From Bacteroides sedimenti (GTDB taxonomy: Bacteria > Bacteroidota > Bacteroidia > Bacteroidales > Bacteroidaceae), in the NCBI RefSeq assembly GCF_040365225.1, contig NZ_AP028055.1, forward strand, positions 1 through 64,000: 64,000 nt of DNA, in the 5' to 3' direction. The position numbers were made by a program, and so were the translations under genes. Shown here piece by piece: positions 34,126-42,381 of this stretch; the stretch's first letter is position 1; the number at the start of each line of letters is the position of its first letter. The notes below the pieces were generated by a model. It saw only the letters and a program-made list of their open reading frames with translations. It was not told where the DNA came from and did no database searches.

Positions 34126-34855
34126 GGTAGGTCATTACAAATTCGTGGCAGAGCCTTTCCATGTAGACTTTACAGGTCGTCTTACCATGGGGGTGCTGGG
34201 AAACCACCTACTTAACTGCGCAGGTTTTCATGCCACCGAAAGAGGATTCGGCATGGCTTCGCTAAATGAGGCCAATTATACTTGGGTACTTTCCCGTCTG
34301 GCTGTTGAACTTGAAGATATGCCCCGCCAGTACGAAGACTTCAGCATCCAAACATGGGTGGAGAATGTGTACCGACTCTTTACGGACCGCAATTTTGCCA
34401 TACTCGACAAAAAGGGGAACACCATAGGATATGCGCGGTCGGTGTGGGCCATGATTAACATGAACACCCGCAAACCGGCCGATTTGCTCTCCCTGCACGG
34501 AGGAGGCATTACCGACTACATCTGCCAGAAGGAGTGTCCCATAGACAAACCAAGCAGAATCAAGGTGGACGATTGTGAACCCGATGCGGTGTATAACGCA
34601 AAGTACAGCGATATAGACATTAACGGACATGTGAACAGCATTAAATATATTGAGCATGTACTCGACCTCTTTCCGATAAATATGTACAAGGAGAAGCGGA
34701 TTAAACGTTTTGAGGTGGCATACGTTGCGGAGAGTTATTACGGAGATATTCTCTCGTTCTATAAGCAAGAGATAAACGAAAACGAATTTCATATTGAGGT
34801 AAAAAAGAATAGCGGCGAAGTGGTTTGCCGCAGTAAAATGATTTTTATTAATTAG
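34112..34855 (+). CDS. Acyl-ACP thioesterase (double hotdog)
   Basis: The 247-residue product resembles FatA/FatB-type acyl-ACP thioesterases, which release free fatty acids from acyl carrier protein. It has two hotdog halves. The first contains YTWVLSRLAVELEDMPRQYEDFSIQTWVE with the FTDRNFAILD strand. The second contains the conserved DINGHVNSIKYIEHVLDLFP motif with the catalytic Asn-His. It overlaps the end of ilvN by 14 bases and lies 24 bases before ilvC, so it is expressed with valine/isoleucine synthesis. No signal peptide is present. The link to branched-chain acyl products is inference from position. Confidence 0.85.
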   Translation: MEQNRVGHYKFVAEPFHVDFTGRLTMGVLGNHLLNCAGFHATERGFGMASLNEANYTWVLSRLAVELEDMPRQYEDFSIQTWVENVYRLFTDRNFAILDKKGNTIGYARSVWAMINMNTRKPADLLSLHGGGITDYICQKECPIDKPSRIKVDDCEPDAVYNAKYSDIDINGHVNSIKYIEHVLDLFPINMYKEKRIKRFEVAYVAESYYGDILSFYKQEINENEFHIEVKKNSGEVVCRSKMIFIN

Positions 34856-34879
34856 TTTTTAAATAAAAAAGAAAACAAA

Positions 34880-35926
34880 ATGGCACAGATGAATTTTGGC
34901 GGCGTTACTGAAAATGTAGTAACCCGCGACGAATTTCCATTGGAAAAGGCACGTGAAGTATTGAAAGATGAAGTTATCGCAGTAATTGGCTACGGTGTTC
35001 AGGGGCCGGGTCAGGCACTGAACCTGAGAGATAATGGCTTTAATGTAATCATTGGTCAGCGTAAAGGCGGAAAAACATGGGAAAAAGCAGTAGCTGACGG
35101 ATGGGTTCCGGGCGAAACTCTGTTCGAAATTGACGAAGCTTGCCAACGTGGTACTATCATTCAGTATCTTCTTTCGGATGCTGCTCAGATTGAAGTATGG
35201 CCAACAGTGAAGAAGAACCTTACAGCTGGTAAAGCTCTTTACTTCTCTCACGGTTTTGGTATCACTTACAAGGAAAGAACAGGCATCGTTCCTCCTGCAG
35301 ATGTTGACGTAATTCTCGTTGCTCCTAAAGGTTCGGGTACTTCTCTTCGTACCATGTTCCTCGAAGGCCGTGGCTTGAACTCTTCTTATGCAATCTTCCA
35401 GGATGCAACAGGCAACGCATTCAACCGCGTAGTGTCATTGGGTATCGGCGTAGGTTCAGGTTATCTGTTCGAAACAACATTCCAACGCGAAGTTTACTCT
35501 GACCTTACCGGCGAACGCGGTACTTTGATGGGAGCCATCCAGGGATTGTTGCTTGCACAGTACGAAGTGTTGCGCGAAAACGGACACACTCCATCCGAAG
35601 CATTCAACGAAACTGTAGAAGAGCTGACTCAATCATTGATGCCTCTGTTTGCTAAGAACGGTATGGACTGGATGTACGCTAACTGCTCTACAACTGCTCA
35701 ACGTGGTGCTCTCGACTGGATGGGCCCATTCCACGATGCAACTAAACCTGTATTCGAAAAGCTGTATTCGGAAGTTAAGTGCGGAAACGAAGCTCAACGC
35801 TCAATCGACACTAACTCTAAACCTGACTACCGTGAAGGTCTGGAAGCAGAACTGAAAGCACTTCGTGAAAGCGAAATGTGGCAGGCCGGTGCAGTTGTAC
35901 GTAAACTGCGTCCTGAAAACAACTAA
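34880..35926 (+). CDS. ilvC: Ketol-acid reductoisomerase
   Basis: IlvC isomerises and reduces acetolactate or acetohydroxybutyrate with NAD(P)H and magnesium. The 348-residue product has the Rossmann loop GYGVQGPGQALNLRDNG, then the coenzyme-selecting loop IGQRKGGKTW, VILVAPKGSGTSLR, and the knotted C-terminal domain with the metal Glu/Asp region SDLTGERGTLMGAIQG and CSTTAQRGALDW. Length fits the short class I type. Codon use seems more GC-rich and ordered than its neighbours, as expected for high expression. It ends the operon before a strong terminator. No leu genes or ilvA follow. Confidence 0.97.
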   Translation: MAQMNFGGVTENVVTRDEFPLEKAREVLKDEVIAVIGYGVQGPGQALNLRDNGFNVIIGQRKGGKTWEKAVADGWVPGETLFEIDEACQRGTIIQYLLSDAAQIEVWPTVKKNLTAGKALYFSHGFGITYKERTGIVPPADVDVILVAPKGSGTSLRTMFLEGRGLNSSYAIFQDATGNAFNRVVSLGIGVGSGYLFETTFQREVYSDLTGERGTLMGAIQGLLLAQYEVLRENGHTPSEAFNETVEELTQSLMPLFAKNGMDWMYANCSTTAQRGALDWMGPFHDATKPVFEKLYSEVKCGNEAQRSIDTNSKPDYREGLEAELKALRESEMWQAGAVVRKLRPENN

Positions 35927-35949
35927 TCAGCTCAATAGCATATAGCTTT

Positions 35950-35979
35950 AAAAGGGGACCTCAATGGGTCCCCTTTTTT
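35950..35979 (+). terminator. Terminator of the ilv operon
   Basis: AAAAGGGGACC pairs with GGTCCCCTTTT around a 6-base loop, and Ts follow. It lies about 25 bases after the ilvC stop. Confidence 0.92.
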
Positions 35980-36013
35980 GTCTCTGTATGGTTGGGAAAC
36001 ATGTTGTTTCCTT

Positions 36014-37057
36014 TTAACGTGATACACGACCGGAGCCGTCACCCTTCATCAGATTTTCAACCTCGGAAACAGTTATCAGGTTAAAATCCCCGCTGATGGT
36101 GTTTTTCAGGCACGAGGCAGCAATTGCAAAGTCAAGCGCTTTCTGGTCATCTTCGGGGTATGCAATTAATCCGTAAATCATGCCACCGCAAAATGCATCA
36201 CCTACGCCAACACGGTCTACATTGTGAGTAATATCGTATATCCGGGAGTACTTTAGCGAATTATTGGAATAGGCAATGCCGGCTATCGTGTTGTGGTTGG
36301 CATTGATAGAGTTACGCAGCTCGAGGAACATCTTCTTGCAGCGTGGTACACGCTCCATTACCTTTTCGCCTACCGATTTAAATCCTTCCAGATTCATTTC
36401 CTCATTTGCCGTTACCGCTTTGAAACCTACCGGGGTAATATCCAGAACTTTTTCATATTCAGGTTCACTGCCAAAGATTACATCGCTGTACTGCACCATA
36501 GGAAGCATAACTTCCTCGGGAGTCTTGCCGTATTTCCACAGATTCTTCCGGTAATTCAAATCACAAGAGATGGTGAGCCCCATGCTGTCGGCAACCTTAA
36601 TTCCTTCCAGGCAAGCATCTGCTGCCCCTTGCGAAACAGCCGCTGCAACTCCCGACCAGTGAAACCATTTGGCGTCTTTTAGTACTTCCTTCCAGTCAAT
36701 CATTCCTGGCTGAAGGGTGGCGAAGGATGAATCGGCACGGTCGTAAACCACCTTCGACTGGCGGGCTACAGCTCCGTTTTCAAGAAAATAAATACCCAGT
36801 CGCTCTCCTCCGTAAACAATCTTATTAGTACCTACATTGTGTGAACGAAGTTCCTTAACGCAGGCCTCTGCAATATCATTTTGCGGAAGGCGGGTAACAA
36901 AATCCGATTCCAAACCAAAGCTTGCCAGCGAAACAGCGACATTAGCCTCGCTTCCACCGTATGTTGCAATAAATTCATTTGCCTGCGAAAATCTTAAATA
37001 GTCGCGTGGGCTCAGACGAAGCAGAACCTCACCGAACGTAACAATTCTATTTGCCAT
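36014..37057 (-). CDS. kdgK: PfkB-family sugar kinase, 2-dehydro-3-deoxygluconokinase-like
   Basis: The 347-residue product is a PfkB/ribokinase-fold kinase. It has VTFGEVLLRLSPRDYLRF at the N-terminus, GGSEANVAVSLASFG (sugar-binding signature), and RVGVGDAFCGGMIYGL near residue 285, with the catalytic Asp of signature 2. The closest characterised type is KdgK, which phosphorylates 2-keto-3-deoxygluconate from uronic acid breakdown, but other keto-sugar substrates are possible. No aldolase (kdgA) lies beside it in this window. It is convergent with the ilv operon and has its own TAATTTTG promoter box. Confidence 0.82.
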   Translation of the reverse strand: MANRIVTFGEVLLRLSPRDYLRFSQANEFIATYGGSEANVAVSLASFGLESDFVTRLPQNDIAEACVKELRSHNVGTNKIVYGGERLGIYFLENGAVARQSKVVYDRADSSFATLQPGMIDWKEVLKDAKWFHWSGVAAAVSQGAADACLEGIKVADSMGLTISCDLNYRKNLWKYGKTPEEVMLPMVQYSDVIFGSEPEYEKVLDITPVGFKAVTANEEMNLEGFKSVGEKVMERVPRCKKMFLELRNSINANHNTIAGIAYSNNSLKYSRIYDITHNVDRVGVGDAFCGGMIYGLIAYPEDDQKALDFAIAASCLKNTISGDFNLITVSEVENLMKGDGSGRVSR

Positions 37058-37109
37058 AAATACTTTTTATTTAATAATCAAGAATGGACTCTTGATTTAA
37101 TTTGGAGCC

Positions 37110-37117
37110 CAAAATTA
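37110..37117 (-). promoter_or_regulatory. -7 box of the kdgK-like gene
   Basis: Read leftwards this is TAATTTTG, a perfect match 52 bases ahead of the ATG. Confidence 0.6.
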
Positions 37118-37318
37118 CTTATTATCGATAAGAGGGGCAATCATATGGCGAATTCTTTACTATTAAAATTGTTGAAAATAATTTGAGTGTTGTTTCATAG
37201 ATGAAAATTCCTCTCTATAATTAGTGTCTTTTGATAAATTCTGCTCTGCTAATCTTACGCCTATAAATTATATTATCAGCATAAACAAAGAGGCTTCTCT
37301 ATAAATGAGTAGATATAA

Positions 37319-38458
37319 TTATTTAGCAGAACTTTTCATAAACCGTGCCATAAGCCATTTTCTTATGGGTACATCATATAGCCTTACACACAGGTATGAC
37401 AGGATGATGGTTGACAGGAGAATAAAAAGTGCAATTGGGAATGCTTCTTTTAAAGTGGTAATATTATTCTTCATTACCCAGGATGTAAACATGTATATAA
37501 ATGGATAGTGGATAATGTATATCGGATAAGAAATATCGCCTAAGAACTTACAGATTTTGGAAGAGTATTTTCCTTTTACAGTGCCACTGGCACCCAGATA
37601 AACAATGAACGGAAATATGAAAATGATACATAAAGAATCGTAAAGGCCATTTATCCACAGTTGATCTCCTCCTACTCTAGGCATTGAAAGAACTGTAATA
37701 AGCAGCACACTGCACCAAAAAAAAGCATGATTAATGCGTTCTGGCTTGCAAATACGTGACAATAGTAGTCCGGCAAAAAATGGATAAAGCAATCTCGTAA
37801 AACCAATTCGTAATTGTGTAGGCTCTATTGACCAACCACCGATAATATCTCCATTGGGGCTTGTCACCGCAAGATGAATCAATGCACACCCAGCAATAAA
37901 TACTAGGATTGAAAGCATTTTATTTGAAAACTTCCGGACGAAAAGAGCGTAAAGAATATTGGCTATGTATTCAAAGAAAAGTGACCAGGCTGGTCCGTTA
38001 AGAGGATGCATTTCTCCCCAGCCACGGATATCCATTGATGTAGGAACTGGAATCAATGTAAAGCCAATCAGCATAACGAGAATCATTTTCCAAACCGGAG
38101 TTTCATTAATAAATGGAAAAGCGGAACAGTCCTGGAAGTAGAAGAAAATTGCACCTATAACCATACCTGCTATAATCATGGGATGAAGTCGGATAATACG
38201 ACGTTTAAAGAACCCTTTCAGACTCATTTTGCCCCAACGGTCATCATAAGCATAGCCAATAACAAAGCCAGAAAGAACAAAGAAAAAGTCTACTGCCATG
38301 TAACCATGATTTATGATTTGTTTTGAGTGATCACCACCTGTAAAAGTTTCAAGAATGTGAAACAGAACAACTATTACTGCTGCAACGCCACGTAATCCGT
38401 CCAGTATTTCGTAGTGGCTTTTTGTGTCTGTAAACGAAGATGAAGAAATGTAATTCAT
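37319..38458 (-). CDS. Acyltransferase family 3 membrane protein (OafA/YrhL type)
   Basis: The 379-residue product has about ten membrane segments and the family motifs at its start: DGLRGVAAVIVVLFHI (catalytic His) and MAVDFFFVLSGFVIGYAYD. RIIRLHPMIIAG is the conserved R-x-x-R-x-x-P region. Such proteins transfer acetyl or other acyl groups to exported glycans such as O-antigen, capsule or peptidoglycan. The acceptor is not predictable and no glycan synthesis genes are nearby. It is divergent from an AraC regulator, each with its own -7 box, so the regulator may control it. Confidence 0.88.
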   Translation of the reverse strand: MNYISSSSFTDTKSHYEILDGLRGVAAVIVVLFHILETFTGGDHSKQIINHGYMAVDFFFVLSGFVIGYAYDDRWGKMSLKGFFKRRIIRLHPMIIAGMVIGAIFFYFQDCSAFPFINETPVWKMILVMLIGFTLIPVPTSMDIRGWGEMHPLNGPAWSLFFEYIANILYALFVRKFSNKMLSILVFIAGCALIHLAVTSPNGDIIGGWSIEPTQLRIGFTRLLYPFFAGLLLSRICKPERINHAFFWCSVLLITVLSMPRVGGDQLWINGLYDSLCIIFIFPFIVYLGASGTVKGKYSSKICKFLGDISYPIYIIHYPFIYMFTSWVMKNNITTLKEAFPIALFILLSTIILSYLCVRLYDVPIRKWLMARFMKSSAK

Positions 38459-38483
38459 AGATTGTTTATTTAAAAATATTCTG

Positions 38484-38491
38484 CAAAGATA
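38484..38491 (-). promoter_or_regulatory. -7 box of the acyltransferase gene
   Basis: Read leftwards this is TATCTTTG, a perfect match 26 bases ahead of the ATG. Confidence 0.6.
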
Positions 38492-38539
38492 TTTAGTTCT
38501 CTTACAGCAGTATTGTCGTTTTTTTATAATTTATTGTCT

Positions 38540-38547
38540 TATATTTG
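38540..38547 (+). promoter_or_regulatory. -7 box of the AraC regulator gene
   Basis: TATATTTG is a perfect match 28 bases ahead of the ATG at 38575. The longer frame that starts at 38545 would begin inside this box. Confidence 0.6.
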
Positions 38548-38574
38548 CCCAATAAACAATTTTTGGTAAGAAAA

Positions 38575-39459
38575 ATGCAGGAGAACATAAAATATTGTCA
38601 TGTTCCTATCTTTGACGATAAGTCTTTTATTTATGATTATGTTCATATAGTATGCGATGAGCAAATTACGTTTCATCAGCATGCTGAATGGGAATTATCT
38701 TACGTTATAACAGGAAGTGGAACGCGTATTATGGGCGATTTTATGGAAAGTTTCTCGAAAGGAGAGGTTGTTCTTATCCCGCCAAATATTCCACATTGCT
38801 GGTCTTTTGATAAGAATATTCATGATGATGAAGGTAAAATAGAAAATATCACGATTATTTTCCCGGATTCATTATTTGATAAATGTGCTTCTGTTTTTCC
38901 GGAAACTAAAAGGTATATTTCATATATCAATCAACATAAAAAGGCTATAAAGTTTGAATGTGATACCCTGCATACACTTCAGGAAATAATGACTAAGATG
39001 TCGTTTCAAAATGATATGGAACAATTATCTTCTTTGATTAAACTATTTGTGGTAATATCTTCTTCGAATGATACTAGTGTTGTGGGCTTTTGCAATAAAC
39101 AGGATTGTAACACGGTAAGGTTTCAGGAAGTATACCGGTTTATTGCCAATAATTATCAGCATAATATCTCGCTTGATGATATTGCAAATTACGTTCACAT
39201 GAATCGTTCTTCATTCTGTTCCTTTTTAAAGCGGACAATTGGGAAGTCCTTTATTACTATCCTGAATGAGTATCGCATTGAATCCTCTTGCCTGATGCTT
39301 CGTGAAACCACAATGCCTATAACTGACGTATGTTATGCTGTTGGTTTTAATGACGTTCCGTATTTCTACCGTACCTTTAAGAAATTGAAGGGAGAGACGC
39401 CCAAAGATTATAGACGGACCAATAATTTACAAAGTTGTACTGTACTATCTACTAATTGA
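38575..39459 (+). CDS. AraC-family transcriptional regulator with cupin sensor domain
   Basis: The 294-residue product has an N-terminal cupin-like ligand-binding domain (about 20-95, ITFHQHAEWELSYVITGSGTR, with GEVVLIPPNIPHCW). A helical linker follows, then a C-terminal AraC DNA-binding domain of two helix-turn-helix units (about 190-285, with ISLDDIANYVHMNRSSFCSFLKR and ITDVCYAVGFNDVPYFYRTFKKLKGETPKDYR; short keys SLDDIANYVHMN and VCYAVGFNDVPYFYRTF). It likely senses a sugar or related small molecule. It is divergent from the acyltransferase, 116 bases away. Whether it also acts on the PUL 3 kb downstream is unknown. Confidence 0.9.
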   Translation: MQENIKYCHVPIFDDKSFIYDYVHIVCDEQITFHQHAEWELSYVITGSGTRIMGDFMESFSKGEVVLIPPNIPHCWSFDKNIHDDEGKIENITIIFPDSLFDKCASVFPETKRYISYINQHKKAIKFECDTLHTLQEIMTKMSFQNDMEQLSSLIKLFVVISSSNDTSVVGFCNKQDCNTVRFQEVYRFIANNYQHNISLDDIANYVHMNRSSFCSFLKRTIGKSFITILNEYRIESSCLMLRETTMPITDVCYAVGFNDVPYFYRTFKKLKGETPKDYRRTNNLQSCTVLSTN

Positions 39460-39552
39460 TTGTTAATCCTTTTTCGTGAGGTAAAGATTGTAGGTGTGTA
39501 AAGTATTGACGAAATTATAACGTTAAATAATTCATCGGAACTATTTTTTAAT

Positions 39553-39560
39553 TATTTTTG
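39553..39560 (+). promoter_or_regulatory. -7 box of the M48 peptidase gene
   Basis: TATTTTTG is a perfect match 42 bases ahead of the ATG at 39602. Confidence 0.5.
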
Positions 39561-39601
39561 TTTGTTATAAAGTAATAAATAACAGACTAAATAGAGTGAC
39601 T

Positions 39602-40402
39602 ATGAAAAGATTAAAAACATTTCCGGGAATTTTACTTCTAGTAATGTTTATAAGTGCATGTAGCACTGTAGCATTAACAGGGCGTAAGCAGCTGCTTCTT
39701 GTTTCTGATTCTGAAGTGCTGGGCCTGAGCAATCAAAGCTTTAAGGAGTACATGGGTACAGCAAAAATGTCTGCAAATAAGACGAATACAGCAATGGTAG
39801 AACGTGTGGGAAAAAACATTGCAACTGCTGTTGAAGCTTATTTAAAGTCTCAGGGATTGGAATCTGAAATACAGAATTTTGCCTGGGAATTTCATTTAGT
39901 GAAAGATACATCGGCCAATGCTTTCTGTATGCCGGGAGGAAAGATTGTTGTGAACGAAGGAATTTTGCCATACACAAAGACCGAAGCCGGATTGGCAATA
40001 GTTGTCGGCCATGAGGTTGCTCATGCCGTTGCTAAGCATTCGGCTGAACGAATGAGTCAGCAGTTGCTGGTTTCTTATGGCGGACAGGCTCTTGGAACTT
40101 TGATGCAGAAGAAGTCGTCGACCACTCAGATGCTGGCGCAACAAGTATTTGGACTGGGAGCACAATACGGTTATATGCTTCCTTATTCCAGAAAAAATGA
40201 ATACGAAGCCGACAGAATGGGATTGGTATTTGCTGCAATGGCAGGATATAACCCTGAAGTGGCTGTTGAGTTCTGGCAACGCATGAGTCAGGGCGGAAAA
40301 TCAATTCCGGCTTTCTTGAGTACTCACCCTTCGGATGAGGCTCGTATCGCAAACCTGAAGAAGGTTATGCCTGAAGCATTGAAATATTACAAAAAGAAAT
40401 AA
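39602..40402 (+). CDS. M48-family metallopeptidase lipoprotein (LoiP/YcaL-like)
   Basis: The 266-residue product has a lipoprotein signal (ILLLVMFISAC, Cys about residue 20). LTGRKQLLLVSDSEV follows, a segment common to periplasmic M48 proteins. The zinc site is VVGHEVAHAVAKHSAE (HExxH), with the third ligand Glu in NEYEADRMG and the family THPSDEARI near the end. Related proteins (LoiP, YcaL, BepA) degrade or help assemble misfolded outer-membrane proteins. A GTG two codons upstream is an alternative start. It is monocistronic, with a bidirectional terminator. Confidence 0.93.
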   Translation: MKRLKTFPGILLLVMFISACSTVALTGRKQLLLVSDSEVLGLSNQSFKEYMGTAKMSANKTNTAMVERVGKNIATAVEAYLKSQGLESEIQNFAWEFHLVKDTSANAFCMPGGKIVVNEGILPYTKTEAGLAIVVGHEVAHAVAKHSAERMSQQLLVSYGGQALGTLMQKKSSTTQMLAQQVFGLGAQYGYMLPYSRKNEYEADRMGLVFAAMAGYNPEVAVEFWQRMSQGGKSIPAFLSTHPSDEARIANLKKVMPEALKYYKKK

Positions 40403-40441
40403 ATGTGCATTCAGTAACTTGCTGTACATTTATAATTAAAA

Positions 40442-40479
40442 CGACAGCCTGCTTGGAATTTACTCCGGGTAGGCTGTCG
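40442..40479. terminator. Bidirectional terminator between M48 and lipoprotein genes
   Basis: CGACAGCCT pairs perfectly with AGGCTGTCG around a loop of about 20 bases. The two flanking genes converge on it. Confidence 0.75.
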
Positions 40480-40503
40480 CTTTACTTATATATACGGCAC
40501 AGC

Positions 40504-41058
40504 TTAGTCCATAATTACAATCCAATCCCATTCCTTGGGATTTCCTATTCCAACGCTCGGGGTATAGAGAAACAGGCTGATCCTCTTGTTGCTTTTAAGG
40601 TATTCAGCAACAATCCTGAGTTTGCTTATTGAATTCCAGATAAGTGAATAATCAGTCGGCGAAGGACCGAATATGCATTTGAACATGAAATCGTCGGGTT
40701 TATCAATAGGATTGCTTAAAAGAGCAAATTTATCTGCGGGTACAAATTCCTTCGGGTGTTTAATCACACCTGTACCCATCCAGATTATCGAACCATCGAA
40801 TATTAAAGTATTTGTAGGGAGATAATAGAGGGAGATGTTCCCAAAGTCGCCCGGAGCTTTATAATTCACAGCAATAGGAATTGTATCAGAACTGGAAATG
40901 TCTCCATTCATTTGTTGCACATTTCCTCCTTCAAACTTATTGGTGGTATAGTCTACTTTTAGAAGTAATATCGAATTTTGAGACCATTCAATCTTGTCTT
41001 TCTCTTCAGAGCAGCCAAAGATGAAAAGAGTGAGAAATAATAGAATAAGCTTTTTCAT
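40504..41058 (-). CDS. Hypothetical lipoprotein
   Basis: The 184-residue product has a clear lipoprotein signal (MKKLILLFLTLFIFGC, Cys16). The mature part shows alternating hydrophobic strands (SILLLKVDYTTNKFEGG, PGDFGNISLYYLP, IDGSIIW-like) and ends in KEWDWIVIMD. I recognise no family. An ATG two codons earlier (41064) is also possible. It lies just 8 bases after the stop of another small lipoprotein gene in the same direction, so the two are probably cotranscribed and may work together. Confidence 0.7.
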   Translation of the reverse strand: MKKLILLFLTLFIFGCSEEKDKIEWSQNSILLLKVDYTTNKFEGGNVQQMNGDISSSDTIPIAVNYKAPGDFGNISLYYLPTNTLIFDGSIIWMGTGVIKHPKEFVPADKFALLSNPIDKPDDFMFKCIFGPSPTDYSLIWNSISKLRIVAEYLKSNKRISLFLYTPSVGIGNPKEWDWIVIMD

Positions 41059-41066
41059 AATCAATG

Positions 41067-41405
41067 TTATTTATGCCAAATGATTTTAATGAATTTCGCT
41101 TTCGAAAAATCTTCGCCGTTAATCATGGTATTTCCAGCAAATCCTCCAAGACTTCCCAGGTAGTTACAGTTTGAATCAAACACCGGACTCGGCATATCAC
41201 AGCACATCGCCGGATCAAAGAGATAAACTCTTTTCCATTGAAATCTGTATTCCGTGACATTTGCATCCTTACCAGCCAGCACTGAGGTGCTTAATTCCTT
41301 TATCTTACTCTCAATGCATTCGGGAATTCCATTATCCGGATGTGATTTCTCACAGCTTATAAGTGCCATCATTACAATAATTCCCAGGAATAGTAACCTT
41401 TTCAT
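41067..41405 (-). CDS. Small Cys-containing lipoprotein, hypothetical
   Basis: The 112-residue product has a lipoprotein signal (FLGIIVMMALISC). The mature domain has four further Cys: PECIESK, then the pair in DPAMCCDMPSPVFDSNC. GSLGGFAGN and KIIWHK follow. The pattern VYLFDPxxCCD, then SPVFDSNCNYLG, then GGFAGN recalls a small domain found in many Bacteroidetes lipoproteins (possibly DUF6970). I am not certain of that name. The Cys are likely oxidised in the periplasm. It is the upstream member of a two-gene lipoprotein pair. Confidence 0.7.
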   Translation of the reverse strand: MKRLLFLGIIVMMALISCEKSHPDNGIPECIESKIKELSTSVLAGKDANVTEYRFQWKRVYLFDPAMCCDMPSPVFDSNCNYLGSLGGFAGNTMINGEDFSKAKFIKIIWHK

Positions 41406-42154
41406 AGATTTTTAGTTATTAAGGTTGATTTATATAATATAAACAATAGTGCGGCGACTTTACTGCACCGCACGCATTAAATAATGTTTAAATGAGGTTG
41501 TTGGTGATTAATATGAAAATTTGACACTGCTTATTTAACTGTGTAAATGCTGAACGGCCAATCATCCAAAATATGAGAAAGAAATAGCATAGTTGAAAAT
41601 ACCCACTTTTTGGTTCACTTCTTTAGTTCTGTCTAACACAAACTAAAGAATATCTACCTCTTGTTCTGAGTTCTCTAAAACATGCTGGTGGCAATTCTTG
41701 CTTTATCCTGTATCTAAGCTTTAACTATTCCATACATAAAGAATAATAATAAATTATTATAAAACGCAATTCGTTAATATCTTTAAAATAATTTTCTAAA
41801 GTGTTAATTGTTAATACTTCAAGAGTGGTGTAACTTGTTTTTTATATTTGTTTATTAGTTGCATAATTATGCTAATTAATTATTTTAAATATTTAATAGT
41901 AAGATAATTATAATAAAAAATAATCTATATTTCAAAAAAAATCGATTAAATATTTGTTTGATAATAAAATTTTGTATATTTGTTGTGTTTGCATGTGGTT
42001 TATTTTTTATCTGAGTTAACTTAAGTTTTCCTAAAACCTTAATATTATGAATTTAAGTCTAACATTTATTGATCTGAGATTGCCTGCTTTTTTTGCATGA
42101 CATCTCTGTTTTAAGTATTTCTTGACGTTTTTTATACGTTGAATGCTTTAATGA
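41406..42154. other. AT-rich intergenic region ahead of the PUL
   Basis: About 750 bases without a gene. A small hairpin, GTGCGG (41449-41454) with CCGCAC (41468-41473), lies near the lipoprotein start. The rest is strongly AT-rich, and I see nothing until the palindrome array begins at about 42155. Confidence 0.5.
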
Positions 42155-42350
42155 CCTTAAATACTTATCCTAAGTAGACAACTTTAAATACTTATCCTTT
42201 TAAGTAGATAACCTTAAACACTTACCTTAAGTAGACACCCTTTAGTACTTACCCTAAGTAAACAACTTTAAATACTTATCTTTATAAGTAGATAATCTTT
42301 GATACTTACCTTAAGTAGATGATCTTAAGTACTTATTTTTGGTATATAGC
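42155..42350. repeat. Tandem array of seven ~28-bp palindromic units upstream of the MFS gene
   Basis: Six units carry TACTTA (CACTTA in the third), a spacer of 3 or 6 bases, and TAAGTA. The palindromes are at 42162-42176, 42189-42206, 42219-42233, 42246-42260, 42273-42290 and 42303-42317. Their centres are about 28 bases apart (28.5, 28.5, 27, 28.5, 28.5). A seventh degenerate unit (42324-42350) keeps TACTTA but has a promoter box in place of the second half. Each unit begins with CTTAA or CTTTA, and most arms continue into GTAGAyAA-like sequence. It looks like an operator array. Confidence 0.85.
42334..42341 (+). promoter_or_regulatory. -7 box of the MFS gene, inside the last repeat unit
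   Basis: TATTTTTG is a perfect TAnnTTTG match 40 bases ahead of the ATG at 42382. It sits in the seventh repeat unit, so the six intact palindromes lie directly upstream of the promoter. Confidence 0.55.
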
Positions 42351-42381
42351 CTTAAATTAATGGCCTTAAAATTTATCTTTT

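Noticed and set aside
42155..42350. CRISPR array
   Set aside because: The repeat units adjoin without unique spacers, are degenerate and contain a promoter box. No cas gene is present.
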